In this document: in pieces, positions 17,565 through 25,517 of the stretch | Layout: every line of letters begins with the position of its first letter | Position numbering within the stretch: position 1 is the first letter of the stretch | Assembly (NCBI RefSeq): GCF_048571125.1 | Contig: NZ_CP182343.1 | Location: forward strand, 1,984,001 to 2,048,000 | Reading direction: 5' to 3' | DNA: 64,000 nucleotides | Source of the DNA: Arcobacter siniprincipis | Lineage (GTDB): Bacteria; Campylobacterota; Campylobacteria; Campylobacterales; Arcobacteraceae | The notes under the pieces: model-generated | The model's input: only the letters and a program-made list of their open reading frames with translations | Told to the model about the DNA's origin: nothing | The model's database searches: none | Program-made: the position numbers and the translations under genes

Positions 17565-18626
17565 TTATTGTAAAAGTGGTAGTTTATTTAATAACTCTTC
17601 ACAATAATCCCATTGGTCTAAACTTTCTTTCCACTCTTTAGGAATAGTATTTACTCCAAAATAAGCACCAAGTACCATCCCAATCATAATACCTCTAGAA
17701 GCATTATCACCACCAACCATGGCATTGGCTTGAAGTGCTTTTTTAAGACCATCTTCTTTGTTGGCATATTTCAAGATAAAATAAATACTTCCAGGCATAG
17801 TTCCTTCAGTAGGACTAGCTTTCCCTACTTTTATAGGTTCACTTCTCCCCACATCCCAAAGTCTTGCCATTGAGGTAAGTGCTAAATCATCACTAAACTG
17901 CTCTTTTGATAAATCAGATTGGGGATTTGATTCTTCTTCATATTTTGCAATTGCCTGATTAACTTTATCTTGATAAAAACCACCCATAAGTTTTCCAACC
18001 TCTTCAATGGCAACTCTAGGTTCTGTCCCATTTATAACTCGATTTGTAACTCTAGCAAAAAATTCTGCCCCACCTAAAGCATGAGATTCTTTATGGGTAA
18101 ACATAGCTTTTTTTGCCACATCTACTAAGACTTCTTCATCATCATAATAAGCATGAGCTGCCACGTGTCTTATGGCTGTTGCATTTGAATATCCACCTAA
18201 GTCTTCAACTCTAACACCTCTTTTTACTTGAGCATAAGTCTCTCTACTCATAGTACAAATCCAAGAACCCCAACTATTTTCTAGTCTATTCATCCAATGG
18301 GGAATAATCGTTTTTACATCGAACTCTTGGATAGGGTTTACAGTTTTGGCTAAATGTTCTAATATAAGAATATTATAATCCCCATAATCAGTAGTTCCAC
18401 CAGCTTTTTTACCTGGATGATAGTTTTGTTCACCCCAACCTATTCCATGTGTCATTCCACCCATCATTTCACCTGGACTCATAAATTTTTCTATAGGTTT
18501 TTGACCATATGCTTTATATATTTTTTTTGCATCATATTCATAATGACTACCCAAACATAAAGCATCTGCAACAATAGATGCAAAAAAAGCACCTCTAATT
18601 GAGTCTTGTTTTGTGATATTGTTCAT
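17565..18626 (-). CDS. ADP-ribosylglycohydrolase family protein
   Basis: A 353-residue all-helical protein of the ADP-ribosylglycohydrolase (DraG/ARH/crystallin J1) family. The N-terminal Asp-Ala-Leu-Cys-Leu-Gly segment near residue 16 is the family's first metal-site motif. A Ser-Asp-Asp-Leu-Ala-Leu-Thr segment lies near residue 245. The C-terminal Gly-Gly-Asp-Asn-Ala-Ser-Arg-Gly replaces the usual Gly-Gly-Asp-Thr-Asp-Thr, keeping one of the two acidic ligands; this variant is seen in the crystallin-like branch. Substrate is not predictable: protein ADP-ribose, O-acetyl-ADP-ribose or another ribosyl compound. There is no DraT or other transferase next to it. Confidence 0.82.
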   Translation of the reverse strand: MNNITKQDSIRGAFFASIVADALCLGSHYEYDAKKIYKAYGQKPIEKFMSPGEMMGGMTHGIGWGEQNYHPGKKAGGTTDYGDYNILILEHLAKTVNPIQEFDVKTIIPHWMNRLENSWGSWICTMSRETYAQVKRGVRVEDLGGYSNATAIRHVAAHAYYDDEEVLVDVAKKAMFTHKESHALGGAEFFARVTNRVINGTEPRVAIEEVGKLMGGFYQDKVNQAIAKYEEESNPQSDLSKEQFSDDLALTSMARLWDVGRSEPIKVGKASPTEGTMPGSIYFILKYANKEDGLKKALQANAMVGGDNASRGIMIGMVLGAYFGVNTIPKEWKESLDQWDYCEELLNKLPLLQ

Positions 18627-18655
18627 TTTTTCACCTATTTAATTTTTGATGAATA

Positions 18656-18688
18656 TTAAAAAAGGGCCATATAAAATATGACCCTTTA
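18656..18688 (-). terminator. Terminator of sodB
   Basis: On the minus strand AAAGGG(T)CATAT and ATATG(G)CCCTTT form a stem with one internal mismatch, followed by a long run of T (seen as A on the plus strand around 18658). It lies about 26 bases past the sodB stop. Confidence 0.8.
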
Positions 18689-18713
18689 AATAAATTGATT
18701 AATAAAATTCTAA

Positions 18714-19289
18714 TTATTTAAGATTTTGAGCTACAAAATCCCAGTTAACTAGTTTCCAGAAGTTTTCTAAATAAGCAGGTCTTGCATTTCTCGTATCAAT
18801 ATAATATGCATGTTCCCACACATCACAGGTAAGAATTGGAGTTAAACCATCAGTTAATGGAGTTCCTGCATTTGAAGTAGAAACAATTGATAATTTACCA
18901 CTTGAATCTTTAACTAACCAAGCCCACCCTGAACCAAAATGAGTTACAGCTTTGTTTGTAAATTGAGTTTTGAATTCTTCAACTGATCCAAAGGCTTCAA
19001 CTAAAGCAGCTTCTACATCACCAGAGATAGTAGATCCACCAGGAGTTAAACCATTCCAAAAAAAGTCATGATTAAATACTTGTGCAGCATTATTAAAAAG
19101 ACCACCTTCAGCATCTTTTACAATTTCAACTAAAGATAAATCTTCAAATTTAGTTCCAGCTATTAAATTATTTAAATTATTTACATATGTTTGATGATGT
19201 TTTCCATAGTGAAATTCTAAAGTCTCTTTTGACATTAATGGTTGCAATGCATCCATTTCATAAGGTAGTTTCATTAATTCGTGTTTCAT
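18714..19289 (-). CDS. sodB: Iron superoxide dismutase
   Basis: A 191-residue Fe/Mn-family superoxide dismutase. The four metal ligands are visible: His in the Glu-Phe-His-Tyr-Gly-Lys-His segment near residue 27, His in Asn-His-Asp-Phe-Phe-Trp near residue 74, and Asp and His in Asp-Val-Trp-Glu-His-Ala-Tyr near residues 156-160. The Ala-Gln-Val-Phe-Asn-His sequence is the Fe-SOD signature. It converts superoxide to oxygen and peroxide in the cytoplasm. It is monocistronic with its own terminator. The upstream AT-rich region has an ATAATGATA stretch that only partly resembles a Fur box. Confidence 0.96.
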   Translation of the reverse strand: MKHELMKLPYEMDALQPLMSKETLEFHYGKHHQTYVNNLNNLIAGTKFEDLSLVEIVKDAEGGLFNNAAQVFNHDFFWNGLTPGGSTISGDVEAALVEAFGSVEEFKTQFTNKAVTHFGSGWAWLVKDSSGKLSIVSTSNAGTPLTDGLTPILTCDVWEHAYYIDTRNARPAYLENFWKLVNWDFVAQNLK

Positions 19290-19404
19290 TTTAATTCCTT
19301 TAAAAAATATTGTTGAGTAATAATGATACCCCTATTTAATTAAAAAAGAATAATAAGTTCAAATTAGTTTTATATTTAAGAGAAGTTTTTTTGTAATATT
19401 AGAT

Positions 19405-19431
19405 TAAAAAGGGGATTTTACCCCTTTTTTA
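19405..19431 (-). terminator. Terminator of the thioredoxin-fold gene
   Basis: AAAAAGGGG and CCCCTTTTT form a perfect stem with a six-base loop. The hairpin overlaps the last codons of the leftward gene at 19429 and continues into T-rich sequence on both strands, so it can terminate transcription from either side, though only the minus-strand gene reads into it directly. Confidence 0.85.
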
Positions 19432-20019
19432 TTTTAATAAATCAACTAGTGGTTGTAAAGAAGCTTTCTTTTCTTCTTCATTCATTGAACCTTCCATTGC
19501 ATCTTCTTTGACTTTTCCAGTGTAAATATTTGTAATATTTCCATCTTCCTCAATCAAATATGCAAAAAATCCAGTTTTTGAAGTATCATATTGATTTAAA
19601 GATTTTACCATAGAACCATCATAATCATAAACCATAGGTATATTTGAACCCTTTGTCAACTCTTCTAGTTTTCCAGGAATTGCCCACTTTTTAATAAACC
19701 ATGGGGCAGCTGAAATATTTGCAACCATTACATATGGGATATCAATAGTAAAATATTTTTTCAAATCTTTTATAACAGATAATGAATCATGGTTTCCAAC
19801 AATAACTAAAGTTTTAGTACCTTTTTTAAATACTTCACTAGAAGAAATAATATTCTTACTTCCTACAAGCTCAATATTTTTTGGCAAATTTTCTAAAGTT
19901 AACTTACTTTTTACAATAACATTTGGATTTGCTTGTTCTGGTTTTTCAGCAGTAAAATAAACAAGTAATCCAAAACCTATTAAACCTAAAACTGCAATTT
20001 TTAAAATATTTTTAAACAA
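19429..20019 (-). CDS. Membrane-anchored thioredoxin-fold-like protein
   Basis: A 196-residue protein with one N-terminal membrane helix (about residues 6-23) and a periplasmic domain. The strand order and a Thr-Leu-Val-Ile-Val-Gly-Asn-His-Asp stretch followed by Tyr-Val-Met-Val-Ala-Asn resemble a thioredoxin/peroxiredoxin fold. There is no Cys-x-x-Cys; the protein contains no cysteine at all, so it cannot be a disulfide oxidoreductase. Similar cysteine-less proteins are found in Campylobacterota, with unknown function. It has its own ribosome binding site and terminator. Confidence 0.6.
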   Translation of the reverse strand: MFKNILKIAVLGLIGFGLLVYFTAEKPEQANPNVIVKSKLTLENLPKNIELVGSKNIISSSEVFKKGTKTLVIVGNHDSLSVIKDLKKYFTIDIPYVMVANISAAPWFIKKWAIPGKLEELTKGSNIPMVYDYDGSMVKSLNQYDTSKTGFFAYLIEEDGNITNIYTGKVKEDAMEGSMNEEEKKASLQPLVDLLK

Positions 20020-20086
20020 TTTTTTTCCTTTTATAAAATTGTATGAGTTTAACTATTTATTATAAATATTAGATTAATAAACATTA

Positions 20087-21250
20087 TCATTTTATTCTTC
20101 TAACCCATTTTTTAAATAATCTATCTACTGTAATTTCATCTTCTAAAGTGTCATTTTTTTTAATAAAATCTACAAGTTTTTTTGCTAAATATGGAGATAA
20201 GACAAAACCTCTTCCTCCTATACCATTTAATACAAAAAGGTTTTCATATCTTACAAATCTATCACTTTTTACAGGCGTTCCATTTTTTAAATATGGAAAC
20301 ATATTTAATGTAGATTTAGAATCAATCAAACTTCCTACTAATGGAAAATAATCAAAACTACTAGCTCTTGCTCCAAAGTAAGTTTTGAGCACTTTTACAT
20401 CATTTAAAGTTTTTATATTATTAGCTTTATTTAAAAGTTCTAATGTATCATTTTTGTATAAGTCATTTGTATAACCAATATTAGCTAAATTTGTTAATTC
20501 TGGATTTTCAAAAGCCTTATAATCCTTTTCTAAGATATTATCAAACCTATGGTGTGTAGCACCTATTGAGACTTTATAAGTTTTATTATCTAGCTTTTCA
20601 TGAGAAGTTGATATTGAACACTCTTTATGGTAGTTAAAATCTATACAACTTGTAGTAGAAATATCAATTCTTTGTCCCCATACAGCTCTTATTTTTATAT
20701 ACTCTTCATCTATTAATTTTATGTCAGAACCAGTGGTTAAAATAAGATTTTTTGTCTTAATTTTATCATTAATAATATAAAAATTATCTATTTTTTTTAT
20801 ATGTTTTACATCATAATTAAATTTTTTATCAATATTGTTAGTGAGCTTTTTACACATATCATAAGAAAATACTTGTGAGCCTATTTTGAAAAAAAAGCCA
20901 CTATCTTTCTCTTCACATTCAAAATCAAAGTGCTTTTTGTACTCTTCAAAACCTACCCTATCTTCATCATCTTTTGGAACTCTTAAAACACCTTTTTGCA
21001 CAATCAAATCTTCATCTAATTCTTTATAAAACTCAACTGCAAACTTTAAAGATGTAGTAACTAAATCCTTAAACTTATTTGGCTTTCCAAGCAAAGGAGA
21101 TAAAAATCCGCCAGCTACTCCTGAAGCAAATTGTGCAACATCATCAAATCTATCTATTAAAAGAGTCTTCTCATCTTTTAAAAAATGTGCCACACAAGAT
21201 CCTGCAATCCCTGCTCCAATAATTACATAATCATAATTTTTCATTTTCAT
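20087..21250 (-). CDS. mnmC: Stand-alone MnmC-type FAD oxidoreductase
   Basis: A 387-residue FAD-dependent oxidoreductase. The Rossmann motif Gly-Ala-Gly-Ile-Ala-Gly-Ser is at about residues 12-18. It aligns with the C-terminal half of E. coli MnmC as I remember it, not just with generic DAO proteins: Ala-Ser-Gly then Pro-Leu-Leu near residue 42, a Ser-Ile-Gly-Ala-Thr-His-His-Arg segment, Phe-Gly-Ala-Arg-Ala-Ser followed by Phe-Pro-Leu-Val-Gly, and Gly-Gly-Arg-Gly-Phe near the end. That MnmC half removes the carboxymethyl group of cmnm5U34 in tRNA; the methyltransferase half is absent here. The gene overlaps the rhodanese-like gene by 20 bases. A glycine/D-amino-acid oxidase is the less likely alternative. 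Confidence 0.72.
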   Translation of the reverse strand: MKMKNYDYVIIGAGIAGSCVAHFLKDEKTLLIDRFDDVAQFASGVAGGFLSPLLGKPNKFKDLVTTSLKFAVEFYKELDEDLIVQKGVLRVPKDDEDRVGFEEYKKHFDFECEEKDSGFFFKIGSQVFSYDMCKKLTNNIDKKFNYDVKHIKKIDNFYIINDKIKTKNLILTTGSDIKLIDEEYIKIRAVWGQRIDISTTSCIDFNYHKECSISTSHEKLDNKTYKVSIGATHHRFDNILEKDYKAFENPELTNLANIGYTNDLYKNDTLELLNKANNIKTLNDVKVLKTYFGARASSFDYFPLVGSLIDSKSTLNMFPYLKNGTPVKSDRFVRYENLFVLNGIGGRGFVLSPYLAKKLVDFIKKNDTLEDEITVDRLFKKWVRRIK

Positions 21251-21578
21251 CTTTTTTATTTAATAATTTAAAATTTGGTCTCCAATACCCTCTTCCACCA
21301 TGTAAACTTACACATTTAAAACCTGGTAATTTGCCTTTATAAAATTCTAATCTACTTTTAGTAGTTTTACCAGTATCACAATAAAATACAAATACTGTTT
21401 TATCTTTTGGTAAAAGTTTCATTTCGTAAGGGTTATAAGTAATATATTCAGCTCCAACAATTGGCTTTAAAATCGTATCTACTAAAATCACATTTATACC
21501 ATCTTTTTTAAGTTGTTCTTTGAAGTTTAAGTACTCTTCTTGAGTCCATTCATCTTTTTCAAATATTTTGTTATTCAT
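21231..21578 (-). CDS. Rhodanese-like sulfurtransferase
   Basis: A 115-residue single-domain protein with the rhodanese layout: Ile-Leu-Val-Asp-Thr strand, Gly-Ala-Glu-Tyr-Ile segment, and Phe-Tyr-Cys-Asp-Thr-Gly-Lys-Thr-Thr-Lys-Ser-Arg as the active-site loop with catalytic Cys near residue 69. The C-terminal Leu-His-Gly-Gly-Arg-Gly-Tyr-Trp matches the rhodanese Gly-Gly-x-x-x-Trp. It probably carries sulfane sulfur as a persulfide. It is the upstream gene of an overlapping pair with the MnmC-like oxidoreductase, which suggests a tRNA wobble-uridine thiolation role, but that link is inference. Confidence 0.75.
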   Translation of the reverse strand: MNNKIFEKDEWTQEEYLNFKEQLKKDGINVILVDTILKPIVGAEYITYNPYEMKLLPKDKTVFVFYCDTGKTTKSRLEFYKGKLPGFKCVSLHGGRGYWRPNFKLLNKKDENEKL

Positions 21579-21643
21579 ACAATGATTTTAGTATATATTT
21601 ACTTTTTTAGCAATTAATTTACTTTTTTGCTATTAATTATTTC

Positions 21644-21668
21644 AACTTGATTGACTACGACTCAAGTT
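21644..21668 (+). promoter_or_regulatory. HAIR operator for HspR
   Basis: CTTGATT-N7-ACTCAAG at 21646-21666 matches the HspR-associated inverted repeat CTTGAGT-N7-ACTCAAG with one mismatch, and the symmetry extends to AACTTGA ... TCAAGTT at 21644-21668. It covers the -35 region and ends five bases before an extended -10, ahead of the cbpA-hspR pair, so HspR binding would block its own operon. Confidence 0.88.
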
Positions 21669-21670
21669 TG

Positions 21671-21679
21671 TGCTATAAT
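21671..21679 (+). promoter_or_regulatory. Extended -10 promoter of cbpA-hspR
   Basis: TGCTATAAT is a textbook extended -10 element (TGnTATAAT), about 33 bases before the cbpA start. The HAIR operator lies directly upstream, where a -35 box would be. Campylobacterota vegetative promoters usually lack a strong -35, so this fits. Confidence 0.8.
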
Positions 21680-21711
21680 TAGAATAAAAATTAATATTAT
21701 ATGGAGTTTTA

Positions 21712-22590
21712 ATGGCAAAAAGTTTATATGAAACTTTAGAGGTGAGTGATAGTGCCTCAAGTGATGAAATAAAAAAAGCATACAGAAAATTAGCAAGAAA
21801 ATATCACCCTGATGTAAACAAAGATAAAGATGCAGAAGAAAAATTTAAAGAAATTAATGCAGCTTATGAAGTTTTATCAGATAAACAAAAAAAACAACAA
21901 TATGATCACCATGGTGATTCTATGTTTGGAGGACAAAACTTCCATGACTTTGCAAGAGGTCAAGGTGGGAATGTCGATTTAGATGAGATTTTAAGACAAA
22001 TGTTTGGTGGCTCTAGTGGCTTTGGAGGAAGTGGTTTTGGAAACCAAGGTTTTGGGGGACAAGGTTTTGGCGGTTATAGTGAGCCAGATTTAGATATGAG
22101 TGCTCAAATAACTATTGCCTTTGATGTTTCTATTCTTGGAGGGAAACAACAAGTATCTTTCAATAATGAATCTTTTGATATCAAAATACCTGAAGGTATT
22201 AGAGATGGACAAAAGATAAGAGCAAAAGGAAAAGGAAAATCATACAATGGGAAAAGAGGTGATTTAATTATAAAAATCAATGTTGCACCTAGCCCTGAAT
22301 ATACTCTTGAAGCAGATACCTTAACAAAATATTTTGATGTACCACTAAAAACAGCTCTTTTTGGTGGAAAGATAGAAATAAAAACAATACATAAAACTAT
22401 AACTTTAAAAGTCCCAGAAAATACTAAACAATACCAAAGATTTAGAGTTAAAGAATTGGGAATTTTAAATAGAAAAACTGGAATAAAAGGTGATTTATAT
22501 CTAAAAGCAAATATTCTTTTACCAAAAGTTGAAGATTTAGATGAAAATTTAGTTAATTTATTAAAAGAGAAACTACCAGAAACTATTTAA
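21712..22590 (+). CDS. cbpA: DnaJ-family co-chaperone CbpA
   Basis: A 292-residue type II J-domain protein. The J domain spans residues 1-70 with the His-Pro-Asp motif in Tyr-His-Pro-Asp-Val-Asn near residue 33. A Gly/Phe-rich linker of repeated Gly-Phe-Gly-Gly/Gly-Gln-Gly-Phe-Gly runs from about 75 to 122. The C-terminal substrate-binding beta-domains follow, with no Cys-rich zinc finger, which separates CbpA from DnaJ. It stimulates DnaK ATPase. It is cotranscribed with hspR 11 bases downstream and controlled by the HAIR operator upstream, the same arrangement known in Helicobacter and Campylobacter heat-shock loci. Confidence 0.95.
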   Translation: MAKSLYETLEVSDSASSDEIKKAYRKLARKYHPDVNKDKDAEEKFKEINAAYEVLSDKQKKQQYDHHGDSMFGGQNFHDFARGQGGNVDLDEILRQMFGGSSGFGGSGFGNQGFGGQGFGGYSEPDLDMSAQITIAFDVSILGGKQQVSFNNESFDIKIPEGIRDGQKIRAKGKGKSYNGKRGDLIIKINVAPSPEYTLEADTLTKYFDVPLKTALFGGKIEIKTIHKTITLKVPENTKQYQRFRVKELGILNRKTGIKGDLYLKANILLPKVEDLDENLVNLLKEKLPETI

Positions 22591-22601
22591 AAGAGGATAT
22601 T

Positions 22602-22982
22602 ATGGAAACAAACTCATACACAGAACCTGTATATTTAATCTCAGTTGTTGCACAGATTCTAGAAATCCATCCACAAACTTTAAGGCAATATGAAAGAGAG
22701 GGGTTAATAACCCCCTCTAGAACAAATGGTAAAATTCGTTTATACTCTCAAAAGGATATTGACCATATAAAATATGTATTAAGACTTACTAGAGAATTAG
22801 GAATAAATCTTGCGGGAGTTGATTTAATACTTCAGTTAAATACAAAAATAAAAAATTTAGAAGAAGATGTTCAAAAATATAAAACACAATTAAAACAAAT
22901 AGATAAATTTGGAGTTGTCCCATCATCAAAAGCTTTAGTAATTAAAAAAAGCTCTTATGATATAGTGATTTTTGAAGAGTAG
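22602..22982 (+). CDS. hspR: Heat-shock repressor HspR (MerR family)
   Basis: A 126-residue MerR-family regulator. Residues 10-75 form the winged HTH with the diagnostic His-Pro-Gln-Thr-Leu-Arg-Gln-Tyr-Glu-Arg-Glu-Gly-Leu segment, Arg-Leu-Tyr-Ser and a coiled-coil dimerisation helix (about 85-105). HspR represses chaperone genes by binding HAIR elements, with DnaK or GroE involvement in relatives. The near-perfect HAIR upstream of this operon indicates autoregulation. The AGAGGA-like ribosome binding site lies inside the cbpA intergenic spacer. In Helicobacter a helicase-like gene often follows; here the next gene is the convergent ftsZ. Confidence 0.95.
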   Translation: METNSYTEPVYLISVVAQILEIHPQTLRQYEREGLITPSRTNGKIRLYSQKDIDHIKYVLRLTRELGINLAGVDLILQLNTKIKNLEEDVQKYKTQLKQIDKFGVVPSSKALVIKKSSYDIVIFEE

Positions 22983-22996
22983 AAGTTTTCTACTCT
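22976..22996. terminator. Hairpin spanning both stop codons of hspR and ftsZ
   Basis: AGAGTAGAA (22976-22984) and TTCTACTCT (22988-22996) form a perfect 9-bp stem with a 3-base loop. The hspR stop (22980-22982) is in one arm and the ftsZ stop (22990-22992, minus strand) in the other. No T run follows on either strand, so it may act as a transcript 3'-end stabiliser or a weak bidirectional terminator. Confidence 0.55.
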
Positions 22997-24126
22997 GATA
23001 AGTGATATTGAACTACGTAGTCTCTCATTAATGGTGGCACATCTAAATAGTTATCTTTGTCTGTAATTATATTTTGTTTAGCACCATCAGAAGGAATAGA
23101 TTCTTGTTTTTTAGGCTCTGGTTTAGACTCAAATCCAGTAGCAACTATAGTAATTTTTACTTCATCTTTTTGTAAAGAATCATCTGAAGTTGTACCAAAA
23201 ATAATCTCCGCATTTGAATCAATAGTTTCGTGTATTTTTTCCATAACATTGTTAATTGCAAACATAGAAATCTGAGGATGAATATTAAAGTGGATTAAAA
23301 TACCTTTTGCACCGCTTAATGACATTTTATCAAGTAAAGGAGAGTTTGTAGCAGCATCTAAAGCTTTAATAGCTGCATCTTCACCTTTTGCTCGCCCTAT
23401 TCCCATAAGCGCCATACCTTTATGTTGCATAATTGTTCTTACATCAGCAAAGTCAGTATTAATATCACTATTTCCTGGATTTAAAATAACTTCACTCATA
23501 CCATTTACTGCTTGATATAAAATATTATCGATGATTTTAAAAGCATCTTTCATACCTATATCTTTATCAACAATATCAAGAAGTCTATCATTTGGTACTA
23601 CGATTATAGAATCACTTACTTTTTTAATCTCTTCAAGACCAAGATTTGCCAATCCTGCTCTTTTTTTACCTTCCCATGTAAAAGGCTTAGTTACAACAGA
23701 AACAGTTAATGCACCTATTTCTTTAGCTGCTTTTGCGATAATAGCAGCAGCTCCTGTTCCTGTACCACCTCCTAGACCAGCAGCAATAAAAACAATATCA
23801 GCACCAGTTAAAGTACTTTTTATCTCTTCATAACTTTCAATTGCAGAATCTCTACCAACTTCTGGCTTCATACCAGCCCCTAACCCTTTGGTTAGTTTTG
23901 CACCTAATTGTATTTTTTTAGGAGCTCTTGAGATATTTAAAACTTGTAAATCTGTATTAGCTGAGATTAAGTCAATTCTTCGAGTACCCTCTTGAATCAT
24001 ATGATTGACCATGTTACAGCCACCACCACCAACTCCAACAACTGTGATTTTTGCTACATTATCTGACAAAGTTTTGTTTGGCATTTCTACTGTTATATCG
24101 TCCACTCTAAATAATCCATTATCCAT
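22990..24126 (-). CDS. ftsZ: Cell division protein FtsZ
   Basis: A tubulin-like GTPase that forms the division ring. The GTP-binding signature Gly-Gly-Gly-Thr-Gly-Thr-Gly-Ala-Ala is near residue 118, with Val-Gly-Val-Gly-Gly-Gly-Gly-Cys-Asn near residue 30. The C-terminal part is short, ending in a conserved-tail-like segment (Asp-Val-Pro-Pro-Leu-Met-Arg) that in other species binds FtsA. I chose the ATG at 24126, giving 378 residues, because it overlaps the ftsA stop as TAATG and has GGAG nine bases upstream. A GTG at 24135 would add three residues but coincides with that ribosome binding site. Confidence 0.97.
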   Translation of the reverse strand: MDNGLFRVDDITVEMPNKTLSDNVAKITVVGVGGGGCNMVNHMIQEGTRRIDLISANTDLQVLNISRAPKKIQLGAKLTKGLGAGMKPEVGRDSAIESYEEIKSTLTGADIVFIAAGLGGGTGTGAAAIIAKAAKEIGALTVSVVTKPFTWEGKKRAGLANLGLEEIKKVSDSIIVVPNDRLLDIVDKDIGMKDAFKIIDNILYQAVNGMSEVILNPGNSDINTDFADVRTIMQHKGMALMGIGRAKGEDAAIKALDAATNSPLLDKMSLSGAKGILIHFNIHPQISMFAINNVMEKIHETIDSNAEIIFGTTSDDSLQKDEVKITIVATGFESKPEPKKQESIPSDGAKQNIITDKDNYLDVPPLMRDYVVQYHLSE

Positions 24127-25514
24127 TAAAACCACTCCGAAACTTTATTCCAAAATCTTGCCATACCTTTACCTTTGTTTGTTTTCGATATTTTAGGTAA
24201 TTGAGTAGGATCTTCAGTTTTAAGTTTTATATCTACATTTGACTTGTTTTCAGTCTGTCTAACATCTCTTTGTATCTCTCTTGCTTCTTCTTTAGGAATA
24301 GCTTTTTTCTCTATTATTTTTCTTCTAAGTTTTTTATTTGAGTCTAACTCAAAATTTCTATTTTTATCTAAAGAATAAAAAAGAAGTCCTACAATTGTAG
24401 CCATAGTTGAATCATCAAAATTCATATATCCATTTTTGATATTTTTTGGATTTGCTACTTTTACAGGTTGGTTTTCAAAAACTAAAGTTGCTAATTCTCT
24501 AATGCCTTTTAATTTACTCATACCACCTGTTATAACAATTCCTGCATCTAAATTATCAGCAATTCCACTTCTACTTAATTTTTGTTTTACAAGGGTTAAG
24601 GTTTCTTCAACTCTTGCATGAATTATATTTCTAATATCAACCAATGATATTTCTTCAGTTACTTGTTCATCCCCAATTCTTGGGATTTTTATCTTTTTAA
24701 TAGCTAATTGATCATCTTCACTATTATTTGAAAGTAAACTTCCATATTTTATTTTTATCAGCTCTGCTGCATTATGGGGAGTATGAAGCATCACTGATAA
24801 GTCATTTGTTATATGATTTGAACCAACTGGTATAAAATCAGTATATAAAATGGAACTACCTTTATAACAGACAAATTCTGTAGTTGTGCTTCCAATATTT
24901 ATTACTAAACTTCCAAATTTATTTTGTTGTTCATCTAAAACTGAAATTGCAGTTGCATATCCATTTAAAACAAAATTAGTAATTTCTATATTCGATTCTT
25001 TAAAAGCTGATTTTAGATTAGTTAAAGCAGTTCTTTTTGCAGTTACAATATAAACTGATACTTCAAGTCTTGCTCCATTCATATTCAATGGATTATCAAC
25101 ATCTGCTGAATCATCTACTTTAAAAAATATTGGGAGAACATGTACCACTTCATATTCAGGCACGATAGTTGCATTATATAAAGCCATTTGCATAACTTGA
25201 TTTATCTCATGTTCAGTGATTATTCCATTTGGAACATTTACACTTCCCATACTTCTTATTCCTTTAGTATAAGAACCAGATATTGCAACTACTGTTGACT
25301 CAATAGGCTCAGAGGTACTTCTTCTTGCTTTTAGTACAGCATTTTGTATAGACTTTGAGGCTAACTCAATATTTGTAATAAGCCCCTTATTTATTCCATC
25401 ACTCGCTTCAATTCCTGTACCTAAGATATTAATTTTATAATCTAAATCATTTTTAGCAATAATTGCCGTAACATCAGTAGATCCAATATCTATTGCGAGA
25501 AGAGTGCTACCCAA
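24126..25514 (-). CDS. ftsA: Cell division protein FtsA
   Basis: A 462-residue actin-like ATPase. The N-terminus Leu-Leu-Ala-Ile-Asp-Ile-Gly-Ser-Thr is the phosphate 1 loop; the SHS2 region and Val-Ile-Asn-Ile-Gly-Ser-Thr-Thr-Thr-Glu (phosphate 2) follow near residue 207; the adenosine motif Val-Ile-Thr-Gly-Gly-Met is near residue 327. A long charged linker precedes a C-terminal amphipathic helix (Met-Ala-Arg-Phe-Trp-Asn-Lys-Val-Ser-Glu-Trp-Phe) that would tether it to the inner membrane. It is translationally coupled to ftsZ and preceded by a PpiD-like gene three bases upstream. Confidence 0.96.
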   Translation of the reverse strand: MGSTLLAIDIGSTDVTAIIAKNDLDYKINILGTGIEASDGINKGLITNIELASKSIQNAVLKARRSTSEPIESTVVAISGSYTKGIRSMGSVNVPNGIITEHEINQVMQMALYNATIVPEYEVVHVLPIFFKVDDSADVDNPLNMNGARLEVSVYIVTAKRTALTNLKSAFKESNIEITNFVLNGYATAISVLDEQQNKFGSLVINIGSTTTEFVCYKGSSILYTDFIPVGSNHITNDLSVMLHTPHNAAELIKIKYGSLLSNNSEDDQLAIKKIKIPRIGDEQVTEEISLVDIRNIIHARVEETLTLVKQKLSRSGIADNLDAGIVITGGMSKLKGIRELATLVFENQPVKVANPKNIKNGYMNFDDSTMATIVGLLFYSLDKNRNFELDSNKKLRRKIIEKKAIPKEEAREIQRDVRQTENKSNVDIKLKTEDPTQLPKISKTNKGKGMARFWNKVSEWF

Positions 25515-25517
25515 TTT

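Noticed and set aside
19290..19400. Fur box upstream of sodB
   Set aside because: Only an ATAATGATA fragment matches; the second half of the 19-bp consensus is not recognisable.
24127..24135. GTG start of FtsZ at 24135
   Set aside because: The GGAG ribosome binding site for the ATG at 24126 overlaps it, and TAATG coupling with ftsA is typical.
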